Assembly: GCA_014378085.1 (NCBI GenBank)
Contig: JACMOJ010000512.1
Location: 1-25,304, forward strand
From: Burkholderiales bacterium
GTDB taxonomy: Bacteria > Pseudomonadota > Gammaproteobacteria > Burkholderiales > Usitatibacteraceae
Direction: 5' to 3'
DNA: 25,304 bases
Part shown: piece after piece, positions 8,387 to 17,030 of the stretch
Position numbering within the stretch: position 1 is the first letter of the stretch
Layout of the letters: each line of letters begins with the position of its first letter
Notes under the pieces: model-generated
What the model was told of the DNA's origin: nothing
What the model saw: only the letters and a program-made list of their open reading frames with translations
Databases searched by the model: none
Program-made: the position numbers and the translations under genes

Positions 8387-10549
8387 TTAACGAACCGACA
8401 GCTGTTCCTTGATGATGCGCGGTGTGATGAAGATTAGCAGCTCAGTCTTTTCATCGCGTTTAGTTGTCGTTTTGAACAGATGACCTAGGATCGGGATATC
8501 GCCAAGCAACGGCACCTTCGTAATGTCGGTGCGTGTCGTTTGCTCATAAATGCCGCCTAACACGACCGTCTCACCATTGTCTGCGAGCACTTGGGTCTTG
8601 AGTGTGCGCGTCTCAATTGACGGGATACCGCCGATCAAGGCACCAACGCTATCCTTCTTGATCTCAAGATCCATAATAACCTTATCGTCTGGTGTGATTT
8701 GCGGCGTCACATCTAGCGAAAGCACTGCTGGTTTGAACTGGGTGGTGGTACCGCCACTAGAGGCCTGCGTTTGAAAACCGATCTCCGTACCTTGCGTAAT
8801 GGTCGCTTTACGTTTATCGGCGGTGACGATGCGCGGATTCGAAACCACCTTACCGCGGTTGTCAGCTTCTAGCGCAGACAGCTCAAGGTTAACGACGTTG
8901 CCATTACCCAAATTGAGGAACGTCAACCCAAGTGCTCCGGCCGCAGCCACAGGCAAATTCACATTCAGATCACCCGCCGAGAAGCCGGTTGGCACTGTAC
9001 CCCTTGCGATGCTGTTCGCTTGGCTTCCACTGCCTGAAACACCAATGTTGCGGCCATCCGCTGTGATGCCGGCAGAAGTCCCAAACCTTGCACCTAATTG
9101 ACGACGGAAGTTGTCATCGGCAATCACGATACGCGCCTCGATTTGCACCTGCCGCACAGGGACATCAAGCTGTGCAACAAGACGACGTACTTCATCAAGG
9201 CGCGCCGGAACATCCTGCACAAACATTGTGTTGGTGCGCGCATCGACAGTAACGGATCCGCGTTTGGAAAGAATCTTCTGTTGGCCATCGCTCAGCAAGC
9301 CACGGACGTCGCTGGCTTTGGCATAAGACAGCACAAAACTCTCGGTGCGCAACGCCTCTAATTCCGTCGTTTGTTGGGCAACCTCTAACGCCAGTTTTTC
9401 CTTTGTTGCAAGTTCGTCTGACGGCGCGATCAACACCACATTACCGTTCTTGCGCTTTGATAACCCTTTTGACTGAAGAATGATGTCCAGCGCTTGATCC
9501 CACGGAACATCTTTAAGACGCAGCGTCAAATTTCCGCCGACAGTATCAGACGTAATGATATTAAGTCCCGTGAAGTCTGCGATTACCTGCAAGACGGCGC
9601 GGACTTCGATGTTTTGGAAATTAAGGGACAACTTTTCTCCGGTGTAGCCTGTCCCCTGCACAAGCTTATTTGGGTCTTCCTTGATCGCCTTGACTTCCAC
9701 AATGAACTGCGTGTCAGTCTGGTAGGCGGAATACTCCCAAATGCCGCGCGGCTCAATAATCATGCGCGTGTTAGCACCTTGGTCGATTACGTCCACGGTT
9801 CTCACTGGCGTTGCAAAGTCCAACACATCCAGGCGGCGGATCAAATTCTTCGGCGCTGCGGTGTTGACGAAGTCGATGATGACAACTTTGCCCTGTTGGC
9901 GAATATCGATACCTGTTGTCGCCGAAGACAGATCCACGATGACCCGGCCTTCGCCGTTGGAGCCACGACGAAAGTCAACATCACGTAATGAATAACGTGC
10001 CGCGGCCGATGCAGGTGCGGGTTCAGCGAACCGCGTGACTTGGGCAGTTTCTTTCAGTGCGCTTTGTGTGCCGCCATCAAGCGTCAACATCAGCGCATTT
10101 CCGTCCAACGCTGCCGAATAGGTAAGCGTCTTTGTCAGGTTGATGACGAGGCGCGTACGGTTGCCCGCTTCTACAACATTGATGGTACGCACATCACCCT
10201 GGCCCACCTCAACAACACTCTTACCGAGACCATTCACAATATTCGGCAAGTCAATTGCGATCCTCGCCGGGTTTGTCACCGTAAAGCCATTAGGAATTGC
10301 GCCCAACGGGGATTTAAAGGTTGCCCGAATCATCACTTTGCCGCCAGCTTGCGTACTCGCGTTGATTGACTCTAGGCTATTGCTTTGCTGGGCTCGTGCG
10401 CTAGTGGTGTGTCCAACTGCGCCGACTAACGCAATCGCAAGCAAGCTTGCGGTCGCAAACCGAATCGAACTGCCGAACAGTACTGTCGCGGTCTTCGCGA
10501 GGCGGGACACCGGCAATCGGAAACTCGATTGAGTAAATTTGGCTTGCAT
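8387..10549 (-). CDS. pilQ: Type IV pilus secretin PilQ
   Basis: Outer-membrane secretin through which the type IV pilus fibre passes. 720 residues, normal for the family. Domains in order: an N-terminal export signal with a long n-region (hydrophobic stretch about residues 31-50, then ARAQQ); two AMIN domains (about 65-150 and 190-290) that bind peptidoglycan; an STN/N0 domain (about 305-380, LSLNFQNIEVRAVLQVIADF); a secretin N1 domain (about 395-470, ending in VPVRQVQIEARIVIA); and the secretin pore domain to the end, with VTPQITPDDKVIMDL, VLADNGETVVLGGIY and VPLLGDIPILGHLF. GGGAGGA lies 8 bases before ATG. It begins 2 bases after the pilP stop, last gene of pilMNOPQ. Confidence 0.98.
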   Translation of the reverse strand: MQAKFTQSSFRLPVSRLAKTATVLFGSSIRFATASLLAIALVGAVGHTTSARAQQSNSLESINASTQAGGKVMIRATFKSPLGAIPNGFTVTNPARIAIDLPNIVNGLGKSVVEVGQGDVRTINVVEAGNRTRLVINLTKTLTYSAALDGNALMLTLDGGTQSALKETAQVTRFAEPAPASAAARYSLRDVDFRRGSNGEGRVIVDLSSATTGIDIRQQGKVVIIDFVNTAAPKNLIRRLDVLDFATPVRTVDVIDQGANTRMIIEPRGIWEYSAYQTDTQFIVEVKAIKEDPNKLVQGTGYTGEKLSLNFQNIEVRAVLQVIADFTGLNIITSDTVGGNLTLRLKDVPWDQALDIILQSKGLSKRKNGNVVLIAPSDELATKEKLALEVAQQTTELEALRTESFVLSYAKASDVRGLLSDGQQKILSKRGSVTVDARTNTMFVQDVPARLDEVRRLVAQLDVPVRQVQIEARIVIADDNFRRQLGARFGTSAGITADGRNIGVSGSGSQANSIARGTVPTGFSAGDLNVNLPVAAAGALGLTFLNLGNGNVVNLELSALEADNRGKVVSNPRIVTADKRKATITQGTEIGFQTQASSGGTTTQFKPAVLSLDVTPQITPDDKVIMDLEIKKDSVGALIGGIPSIETRTLKTQVLADNGETVVLGGIYEQTTRTDITKVPLLGDIPILGHLFKTTTKRDEKTELLIFITPRIIKEQLSVR

Positions 10550-10551
10550 GT

Positions 10552-11088
10552 CTATTTTCCTCCCGGAGCAGGGCCTTCAAGCAATGGCAGAACACTTTCG
10601 CGCTCCGCCCAGTCGCCCGCAGTGTCCTGAACAATTTCTTTCAGTTTGATTTCGGAATCGGTGATGTCGACGATCAGGCCGAAGTTTTGTCCCAAGTAGT
10701 TCCCCTTCTTGACCCGGTAGAGAGTCCGTTCAGCGCGTACCAAGGCAAACGTTGTTCCAGATTGATTGAGCGTGCCAACCATCTTTAGCTGTTCCAGCGG
10801 AAAGGCTTCGAGCGGCTCTTTGCGCCGATTTAAGTCGGGTGCGTTTGCGCCCGCGTTCTCTTGCTTAATCGCAAGCTTGCGCGGCTTAAACGGATCCGGC
10901 AAATCAAACCCTTCGTAGGCAAATGGTGCGAAAGGTCTTACTTGCGGCAACGGCTCAATTTTGCGCGTCACACTTTTTTCTGATTCTTTGACAAAGGTGC
11001 GCAGGTCCGAAAAACCTTCTCCGCAACCAGCCAAGAAAAGCAGCGCGAGGCCAACGAACAGTAGACCTCTATTTTGGAGAAATCTCAT
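10552..11088 (-). CDS. pilP: Type IV pilus assembly lipoprotein PilP
   Basis: Inner-membrane-anchored lipoprotein that links the PilN/PilO heterodimer to PilQ in the periplasm. The signal peptide ends in a lipobox LAGC with Cys22 as the lipidated residue. A mostly disordered segment follows, then PFAYEGFDLPDPFKPRK, a conserved sequence of the PilQ-interacting linker, and a C-terminal beta domain from about residue 95 (MVGTLNQSGTTFALVRAERTLY, YLGQNFGLI). 178 residues is normal. Its ATG overlaps the pilO stop as ATGA, with GGGAG just upstream, so translation is probably coupled. Confidence 0.96.
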   Translation of the reverse strand: MRFLQNRGLLFVGLALLFLAGCGEGFSDLRTFVKESEKSVTRKIEPLPQVRPFAPFAYEGFDLPDPFKPRKLAIKQENAGANAPDLNRRKEPLEAFPLEQLKMVGTLNQSGTTFALVRAERTLYRVKKGNYLGQNFGLIVDITDSEIKLKEIVQDTAGDWAERESVLPLLEGPAPGGK

Positions 11089-11729
11089 CAGTTGCTCCCT
11101 GGCTTACCAGGCGCCTTTACCGTCTTACGCTGCGCGGCAATCTCTTCAGGATCCAGGTAACGATAGGTCTTTGCTTTCGCCTCCATGGAAAGCAATCCGT
11201 CTTTTAAGTTTTCGATCTTTAGGTCATTCAGCAGCACAATACGTGGCAGCTTGGAGACATCACTCGCGAAAGCCCCGAGGTCGTGGTAATTGCCGGTAAC
11301 TTTGAGGTCGACCGGCTTCTCCGCGTAGAACTCGGTGAAGTTCTCGCTTTGTGCCGGCTTAAAAAGCTCAAACTGCAAGCCCCGTCCGAGTCCCGCCTGA
11401 TTGATGTCGATGATCAGCGCTTCGATCTCTGACTTCGTAGGCAACTGTTTCAATAACGCGCCGAACGACTGCTCAATCTCCGCGCGTTGTTGCTGGTACG
11501 CCTCAAGATTAACCGCCAACTTTTTCTTCTCTAAAAATGTAGTCTTGAGATCGGTCTCTTTACGCTCTTCCTTATCAAGTTCTTCGCGCTGCGCGCTGAA
11601 CAGTCCGAACCAACCCGCCGCGAGGATGCCCACGAAGATTAACAATAGACCGCCCGCTTTGAACGGCCAAGGCCAGATGCCCGGATTCTTTGGGTCTAGC
11701 TGTTTAAGTTCTTCTATCCACTTGTTCAT
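11088..11729 (-). CDS. pilO: Type IV pilus inner-membrane protein PilO
   Basis: Bitopic inner-membrane protein that pairs with PilN in the pilus alignment complex. A short cytoplasmic N-terminus with Asp-Pro-Lys-Asn precedes one membrane helix (about residues 24-46, GGLLLIFVGILAAGWFGLF), then a charged coiled coil (about 48-100), then the ferredoxin-like periplasmic domain with VTGNYHDLGAFASDVSKLPRI, a strong family signature. 213 residues is typical. It overlaps pilN and pilP by 4 and 1-3 bases (ATGA junctions). Confidence 0.97.
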   Translation of the reverse strand: MNKWIEELKQLDPKNPGIWPWPFKAGGLLLIFVGILAAGWFGLFSAQREELDKEERKETDLKTTFLEKKKLAVNLEAYQQQRAEIEQSFGALLKQLPTKSEIEALIIDINQAGLGRGLQFELFKPAQSENFTEFYAEKPVDLKVTGNYHDLGAFASDVSKLPRIVLLNDLKIENLKDGLLSMEAKAKTYRYLDPEEIAAQRKTVKAPGKPGSN

Positions 11730-12331
11730 ACTTTTTTCTCCGGCGCTTTGGCAGGGCCGCCTTTTCTGGCGCCGCTCTTTTCTTCTGCTTTTGCGCGCTT
11801 CACGAAGAAGTCTAGATTGAACTCATTGGCACGCTGGCCGCCCACCGACACGGCTTTGATCTCGATCAGGTTCGGATTTTCGAGAAATGGCGACGCTTCG
11901 ATATTCCGCATGAACGCAGACACGCGCGCTTGGGATTGGGTATAACCGGTCACATTAATCTTGTTGCCGGTCTGCCGTATCGACTTTAGATACAACCCTT
12001 CCGGCAACTGGCGAAGCATCTGATCAAGCAACTGCACCGGCTCAGATCGATTGCTTTGCAATCCTTCGACGACCTGCTTTTTCGCCAGCAGCGATAGTGT
12101 TTCTTCACGAATTTTTCGAATTTCTTCGATCTGTTTATCGAGTTTTGCGATTTCGCTACTCATGTACTGGTTACGCGATTTTTGGTTGTCGACCTGCGCA
12201 TTAAAGACGACCCAAAGCAACCCGCATAAGGCTACCGCGGCAGCCGACGTGAGGCCCGCCAATATTGCCAGCTGCTGTTGGCGCGCTTTGCGCTTTGCCT
12301 CGCGGTGAGGCAGTAGGTTTACACGAATCAT
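11726..12331 (-). CDS. pilN: Type IV pilus inner-membrane protein PilN
   Basis: Bitopic inner-membrane protein that connects cytoplasmic PilM to periplasmic PilO and PilP. The extreme N-terminus has NLLPHREAKRK, the conserved peptide that docks in PilM. One membrane helix follows (about residues 22-44), then a charged coiled coil (50-95) and a periplasmic ferredoxin-like domain with LPEGLYLKSIRQTGNKINVTG. The C-terminus is a Lys/Ala-rich tail, probably disordered. 201 residues is normal. ATGA overlap with the pilM stop. Confidence 0.97.
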   Translation of the reverse strand: MIRVNLLPHREAKRKARQQQLAILAGLTSAAAVALCGLLWVVFNAQVDNQKSRNQYMSSEIAKLDKQIEEIRKIREETLSLLAKKQVVEGLQSNRSEPVQLLDQMLRQLPEGLYLKSIRQTGNKINVTGYTQSQARVSAFMRNIEASPFLENPNLIEIKAVSVGGQRANEFNLDFFVKRAKAEEKSGARKGGPAKAPEKKV

Positions 12332-13425
12332 GATGGATCAAACCTTCGCATCGCGAGGCCGCAAGCAATCATTAGCGCGGGTGCATCCACCGTCAGTTGG
12401 CGCGGCTTTATCTTTGACGACAACGCCATGTTGGCGAACGGGTTTGCCACCAAAGTGTGCACCTGCGTACGCTGCGCCACCATTTCTTCTAGGCCATCGA
12501 GCATCGCACATCCACCACTCAGCAAAATGTGGTCCACTTTGCTGAACTGGGTAGATGTAAAGAAAAATTGCAGCGCTCGCGAGATTTCCAGGACGATCTT
12601 TTCGTTGAACGGCTGCAATACGTCCGGGCCGTAATTCTCCGGAAGTCCGCCAGTTTTCTTCGCAACTTCCGCTTCCTCGACTGGCATGCCGAATTGTCGC
12701 GAAATATCCTGCGTTAGTTGATAGCCGCCAAGTTGCTGTTCGCGTGAATAGACTTGCTGGTCCTCGTGCATCACGGTAACGCGCGTAGTTTGTGCGCCGA
12801 TATCAATGATCGCCGTAACGTCTTTGCTCTCAATGCCGGTTGCAGAGCCCTTAATCATATCGAAGGCGGCAAGGGCGGCGTAAGACTCGACATCCATCAC
12901 AATCGTCTTCAGACCCGCAGCCTCGGCAACAGCAACTCGGTCTTCAATTTTTTCCTTGCGAGACGCTGCGATGAGAACCTCGACTTCATCTTCGCTATTT
13001 GGCGACGGACCGAGCACTTGAAAATCAAGATTTACTTCATCGAGGCTAAACGGGATGTATTGGTTAGCCTCAGATTGGACCTGATACTCCATGTCCTCTT
13101 CGCGCTGGTTGCCTTTCAACAGCACTTTTTTGGTAATCACAGCAGCCGAAGGCAGCGCTAGCGCAACGTTCTTAATACGCGTTCCAAGCTGCTTATGGGC
13201 GCGTTTCATCACTTCACTGGCGGCTTCGATGTTGGCAATATTGCCGTCAGAGACCGTATCGCGGGGCAACGGCTCGACGACGTATCGCTCGACACGGTAA
13301 AGACCTTTTCCAGCCTCGACAATCTCCACCATCTTGATGAAGGACGAACTAATGTCCACCCCAATCAGCGGGGGTGCCTTTGCTCGAAGGAACTCGAATT
13401 GATCCGCCAATTTTTCTTTAAGCAT
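12328..13425 (-). CDS. pilM: Type IV pilus actin-like ATPase PilM
   Basis: Cytoplasmic actin/FtsA-like protein that binds the PilN N-terminus and couples the cytoplasmic pilus motors to the envelope complex. Seen: the first phosphate loop LIGVDISSSFIKMVEI (about residues 20-35), conserved EVNLDFQVLG, the second phosphate loop IIDIGAQTTRVTVMHED (about 217-233), and the adenosine motif ILLSGGCAMLDGL near 310. The C-terminal VDAPALMIACGLAMRRFD is typical. 365 residues matches the family. It is the first gene of the operon and its stop overlaps the pilN start by 4 bases. A plausible promoter lies about 180 bases upstream. Confidence 0.97.
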   Translation of the reverse strand: MLKEKLADQFEFLRAKAPPLIGVDISSSFIKMVEIVEAGKGLYRVERYVVEPLPRDTVSDGNIANIEAASEVMKRAHKQLGTRIKNVALALPSAAVITKKVLLKGNQREEDMEYQVQSEANQYIPFSLDEVNLDFQVLGPSPNSEDEVEVLIAASRKEKIEDRVAVAEAAGLKTIVMDVESYAALAAFDMIKGSATGIESKDVTAIIDIGAQTTRVTVMHEDQQVYSREQQLGGYQLTQDISRQFGMPVEEAEVAKKTGGLPENYGPDVLQPFNEKIVLEISRALQFFFTSTQFSKVDHILLSGGCAMLDGLEEMVAQRTQVHTLVANPFANMALSSKIKPRQLTVDAPALMIACGLAMRRFDPS

Positions 13426-13601
13426 GGAGGGCTACACCTTCATGTGGGCGAGGCGGAATTTCTTCCCCGACGCAATGCCGTTCTTATGGTTTGACCGCGC
13501 GCTGCACTTGTTCAGCAATTTCCCTGAGCAACTGGTTTTTGTATCAAAGCGCTCTCAGTTTGCTTATCGCCCGTACAAAGTAGGTGTTCGTAACAAACGA
13601 C

Positions 13602-13630
13602 TTTATACAATTTACATTAAATCCTAGCAA
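13602..13630 (-). promoter_or_regulatory. Candidate sigma-70 promoter for pilMNOPQ
   Basis: On the minus strand TTGCTA (13630-13625) and TATAAA (13607-13602) are separated by exactly 17 bases. Transcription would start near 13595, giving a leader of about 170 bases before pilM. I see no sigma-54 GG-N10-GC pattern here. Prediction only. Confidence 0.5.
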
Positions 13631-13827
13631 CAAGTAACGGACTTGTAAAGCTTTTTTAGGAATGCCAGGGCCTTCAACACAGTTTCTAGGGTGGCTTTTT
13701 TTAGCGATTTCACGTCTAAATTGGACTTGTGGCAGCCGCCGGACAGTGGCGATTTCGCCGCGCAACGCCCGCCAGAATATTGCCATGTTTGGGGCATTGA
13801 GCCGACTGGGTTGTCTGGGGGTGCCGA

Positions 13828-13833
13828 TATAAT
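13828..13833 (+). promoter_or_regulatory. Consensus -10 hexamer for ponA
   Basis: A perfect TATAAT lies 51 bases before the ponA ATG. No good -35 hexamer stands at 16-18 bases upstream and there is no extended -10 TG, so an activator may be needed or the match may be chance. Confidence 0.4.
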
Positions 13834-13884
13834 CAGTGTCCCTCACTACTTTTGGGGCGCGGTCCGCGCCCTCGGTCACAACGC

Positions 13885-16212
13885 ATGGTGCTTCGCTGGT
13901 GGTTCTACCCCCTCATCTTGTTGGGTTCGCTGGTACTGGTCGCTGTCGGTATTGCCGCACTAACTTTGGTTTTGCTCTATCCAAATTTGCCCTCAATTGA
14001 GGCGGTGACTGACTATCGCCCAAAATTGCCGTTGAAGATTTTCACGATTGAGGGAGACCTGATCGGCGAATTTGGCGAGGAAAAGCGCTCCTTCGTAAAG
14101 ATTCAGGACTTTCCTGCCGTCATGAAGCAGGCGATTTTGGCAGCTGAGGACGAACGTTTTTACCAGCACGGCGGTGTTGACTGGCTTGGTTTGACGCGCG
14201 CTGGAATGGCGGCGTTGATGGCCGGAAAGTCCAAGGGTGGCGCATCGACGATCACCCAGCAAGTCGCCCGCAACTTCTTCTTGACCAACGAAGTCACTAT
14301 TACAAGGAAAGTGTCAGAGTGGTTGCTCGCTTACAAGATCGAATCAAATTTGTCGAAGGATCAAATTCTGGAGATCTATCTGAACCATATTTTTCTCGGC
14401 AACCGCGCTTATGGATTTGCCGCGGCAAGTCGTGTTTATTTCAACAAGGACGTCACGCAACTTAGCGCGGCGGAGGTTGCAATGTTGGCTGGTTTACCAA
14501 AGGCGCCCTCGCTGTACAACCCGTTTAATAACTTAAAGCGGGCGACACTTCGGCAGCAGTATGTTCTGCGCCGGATGGGCGAACTTAAATTTCTCGACGA
14601 AATTAAGTTGGCGGCGGCGCGCGCCGAGGTGCTGAAGTTCAACCACGAACGCCAGATGTACTCCGTCAGCGGTGAGCACGTCGCAGAAATGGCGAGACAA
14701 GAAATTTTTGAACAGTACGGCGAGAAGGCGTACGTAAGCGGAATTCGTGTGATTACGACGATCCGCAAGAGCGACCAAGAAGCCGCCACAATTGCGCTCC
14801 GGAAAGGGGTGATGGAGTACGATCGGCGTCACGGCTATCGCGGCCCCGAGGGGCCCATCAGCCTGCCGGCAAACAAAAGCGATGCAGATGATGCCATCGA
14901 AGAGGCGCTTGCAGACAAAGAGGTGGTCGGTGAGTTAATGCCTGCGGTTGTCACTAGCGCTGATGCAAAGCAAGTACTTGCTCTCACCAAACGCGGCGAA
15001 AACGTTGTACTAGCTGGCGACGCCTTGAAGTTTGCCTCACGAGCGCTGGCCGAAAAGGCCGGTCCCGTCAAAATAGTGCGCGGCTCGGTGATTCGTCTTA
15101 CCGTCGATGAAAAGGGTGCCCCAGCGATTTCCCAACTGCCGAAAGTTGAAGCCGCGTTTGTCGCGCTGGACCCACTTGATGGCGCTGTCCGATCGCTGGT
15201 AGGTGGTTTTGATTTTGCGGCAAACAAATATAACCACGTTACCCAAGCTACACGGCAGCCGGGCTCTTCGTTCAAGCCGTTTATCTACTCTGCTGCGCTC
15301 GAAAAGGGGTTCACACCGGCCACGGTCGTAAACGACGCGCCGATTGTCTTCGACCCAGGCCGCAATGGCGGGCAGCTCTGGGAACCCAAAAACTACGATG
15401 GGAAGTACGAAGGCCCGATGCGATTGCGCCAAGCGCTCGCAAAGTCCAAAAACATGGTTTCTATCCGTGTCCTTCAAGCAATCAGCCCGCAATATGCACA
15501 AGACTACATTACGCGCTTTGGGTTTGACGCTAAACAGCACCCACCCTATTTGACGATGGCGCTTGGCGCGGGATCCACCACGCCGCTGCAAATGGCCGGC
15601 GGATACGCGATCTTTGCCAACGGGGGATTTCGCGTGAAGCCCTATTTCATTGTCAAAATCACTGACGATAAAGGCGCGCTTTTGTCCCAAGCCACGCCAG
15701 CTATTGCCACCAACGATGAAACGGTAGCCAAGACAGCTGAACGCGTGATTGACCCAAGAAATGCGTTCATCATGACGTCAATCATGCGCGACGTAGTCCG
15801 TTATGGCACCGCGGCAAAAGCGATGAGCCTTGGCCGCAACGATCTCGCAGGAAAGACTGGCACGACCAATGACCACATCGACGCTTGGTTTGCCGGCTAC
15901 AGCTCCACGCAGGTCGGGATCGCATGGATTGGGTTCGACAACCCTACCGACATGGGAAACAACGAAACGGGTGGGCAGGCGGCGTTGCCAATTTGGATGC
16001 ATTACATGGCGCGTTCGATGAAAGGTGTAAAAGAAGCACCATTTGAAGCGCCAGCCGGAATCACCATGGTGCCGCTGGGCGGCGAGACTAAAGACGGTAA
16101 GCCTGTCGTCGAATACATCTATAGCGAAAATGTCGGTAATGCAGGCGAAGGACCCTCTGCACTACGCGAAGCCAACAAGCCTTCTGAAGAAGTCAAGAAT
16201 CAGATTTTTTAG
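13885..16212 (+). CDS. mrcA/ponA: Penicillin-binding protein 1A (bifunctional transglycosylase/transpeptidase)
   Basis: Class A PBP that polymerises and cross-links peptidoglycan at the inner membrane, facing the periplasm. A membrane helix spans about residues 5-30. The GT51 glycosyltransferase domain has AILAAEDERFYQHGGVD with the catalytic Glu, GGASTITQQVARN, and YLNHIFLGNRAYGFAAA. An OB-like insert follows at about 305-425. The transpeptidase has SSFK with nucleophile Ser461, a SKN triad and KTGTTNDHIDAWFAGY. The ATG at 13885 is used because it directly precedes the membrane segment; an in-frame TTG at 13852 would add 11 residues. Divergence from pilM is the usual order in Beta- and Gammaproteobacteria. 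Confidence 0.97.
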   Translation: MVLRWWFYPLILLGSLVLVAVGIAALTLVLLYPNLPSIEAVTDYRPKLPLKIFTIEGDLIGEFGEEKRSFVKIQDFPAVMKQAILAAEDERFYQHGGVDWLGLTRAGMAALMAGKSKGGASTITQQVARNFFLTNEVTITRKVSEWLLAYKIESNLSKDQILEIYLNHIFLGNRAYGFAAASRVYFNKDVTQLSAAEVAMLAGLPKAPSLYNPFNNLKRATLRQQYVLRRMGELKFLDEIKLAAARAEVLKFNHERQMYSVSGEHVAEMARQEIFEQYGEKAYVSGIRVITTIRKSDQEAATIALRKGVMEYDRRHGYRGPEGPISLPANKSDADDAIEEALADKEVVGELMPAVVTSADAKQVLALTKRGENVVLAGDALKFASRALAEKAGPVKIVRGSVIRLTVDEKGAPAISQLPKVEAAFVALDPLDGAVRSLVGGFDFAANKYNHVTQATRQPGSSFKPFIYSAALEKGFTPATVVNDAPIVFDPGRNGGQLWEPKNYDGKYEGPMRLRQALAKSKNMVSIRVLQAISPQYAQDYITRFGFDAKQHPPYLTMALGAGSTTPLQMAGGYAIFANGGFRVKPYFIVKITDDKGALLSQATPAIATNDETVAKTAERVIDPRNAFIMTSIMRDVVRYGTAAKAMSLGRNDLAGKTGTTNDHIDAWFAGYSSTQVGIAWIGFDNPTDMGNNETGGQAALPIWMHYMARSMKGVKEAPFEAPAGITMVPLGGETKDGKPVVEYIYSENVGNAGEGPSALREANKPSEEVKNQIF

Positions 16213-16245
16213 CCCATACCAACCTCACGAGAAACCTAGAGATCC

Positions 16246-16935
16246 ATGAGCCAGCGTGGGAAAACACAATCAAAGACGGCACCCATCGCTGGGCTTCACC
16301 ACGACTTAGCGGATACGCGCCAAGCAATTACCCAAACTGCTGCACGGTTAATCGCAGAGGGCTTAACCGACTATCGGGCGGCCAAACTAAAGGCGGCGCA
16401 GGCGCTCGGCCTTTCAGATCAGAGCGTATTGCCAGACAACGCTGAGGTTGATACTGCGCTACGCGAACACAATCAACTGTTCGCAGGTGATACCCAGCCA
16501 CTCGCCCTGCACGCGTTGCGCGTTGCGGCACTGCGTGCAATGCGATGGCTTGATCATTTTTCCCCATGGATCAGCGGTCCGGTATTCACCGGTACCGCCA
16601 ACGAATTTAGCGCCATTGAGCTGGACCTAGTTGGCGTCGACGCCAAGACTTTTGAATTGTTTTTGCTTAACGAGGATGTCCTCTATGAACTTCATGGCGG
16701 TTCTACAACAGGAACCGGTGGGGGCGGTAGTCGTGGTGGTAGCCGGGATCGCCACGGTCGCACGCTCGTACAACCCATTCGATATGACATCACCTTCGAC
16801 GACGCGCCCGTCGAAATCATGCTGTTCGATTTGCAGATGCAAAGATTAAATGCCTTTCCGAAATCTAGCATCCGTTACGACCGTGCGCAGCTCGCCGAGG
16901 CTGAGGCACGATTTGGGCGGAAATCGGCCGCGTAA
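16246..16935 (+). CDS. Conserved protein of unknown function, nucleotidyltransferase-like, with Gly-rich insert
   Basis: 229 residues. I recognise it as a proteobacterial conserved hypothetical family but know no experimental function. The N-terminal half is helical and rich in Ala/Leu/Arg (TAARLIAEGLTDYRAAKLKAAQ, LPDNAEVDTALREH). A segment at about residues 105-126, GPVFTGTANEFSAIELDLVG, resembles the G-S-x(n)-SDIDL motif of Pol-beta-type nucleotidyltransferases, but the first acidic residue falls in IELDL rather than S-D-I-D, so catalysis is doubtful. Residues about 147-166 are a Gly/Ser/Arg/Thr low-complexity insert (GGSTTGTGGGGSRGGSRDRH). The C-terminus returns to a conserved part ending IRYDRAQLAEAEARFG. 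It lies 33 bases after ponA, same strand, possibly cotranscribed. No good Shine-Dalgarno other than AGAGA before ATG. Confidence 0.78.
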   Translation: MSQRGKTQSKTAPIAGLHHDLADTRQAITQTAARLIAEGLTDYRAAKLKAAQALGLSDQSVLPDNAEVDTALREHNQLFAGDTQPLALHALRVAALRAMRWLDHFSPWISGPVFTGTANEFSAIELDLVGVDAKTFELFLLNEDVLYELHGGSTTGTGGGGSRGGSRDRHGRTLVQPIRYDITFDDAPVEIMLFDLQMQRLNAFPKSSIRYDRAQLAEAEARFGRKSAA

Positions 16936-17030
16936 CAGATCAATCGGATCGGGCAACACAAACGCCACCTTTACATTCGGGTAAAGCCCGCTTTGTTAAG
17001 ATAACGCTATCGTCAACAAGGCACAATTAA

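Larger units (their letters stand above)
13426..13884. other. 459-base divergent intergenic region between pilM and ponA
   Basis: I see no convincing gene here. It holds an AT-rich patch around 13590-13660, a candidate minus-strand promoter for pilM (13602-13630), a candidate -10 hexamer for ponA (13828-13833), and a short hairpin (13630-13635 with 13641-13646) followed by six T residues on the plus strand. Confidence 0.6.

Noticed and set aside
8387..10549. Several long plus-strand open frames inside pilQ (for example 9494-9988)
   Set aside because: They are complementary-strand shadows of the secretin gene and encode no recognisable protein.
13630..13657. Hairpin plus six T on the plus strand, terminator-like
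   Set aside because: Only a 6-bp AT-rich stem, five bases before the T-run, and no plus-strand gene lies upstream to be terminated.
13691..13963. Plus-strand open frame of 90 codons overlapping the ponA 5' end
   Set aside because: It has no recognisable domain, its composition is odd (many Trp/Cys) and it is out of frame with the clear PBP1A N-terminus.
16690..16760. G-rich run as possible repeat or quadruplex element
   Set aside because: It is explained by Gly codons of the low-complexity insert; the G-tracts are mostly two long and there is no regular DNA repeat.
16960..17005. Small inverted repeat CGGG/CCCG and TAAGAT before the M20 gene as terminator or promoter
   Set aside because: Stem of four to five pairs only, and no -35 at suitable spacing.
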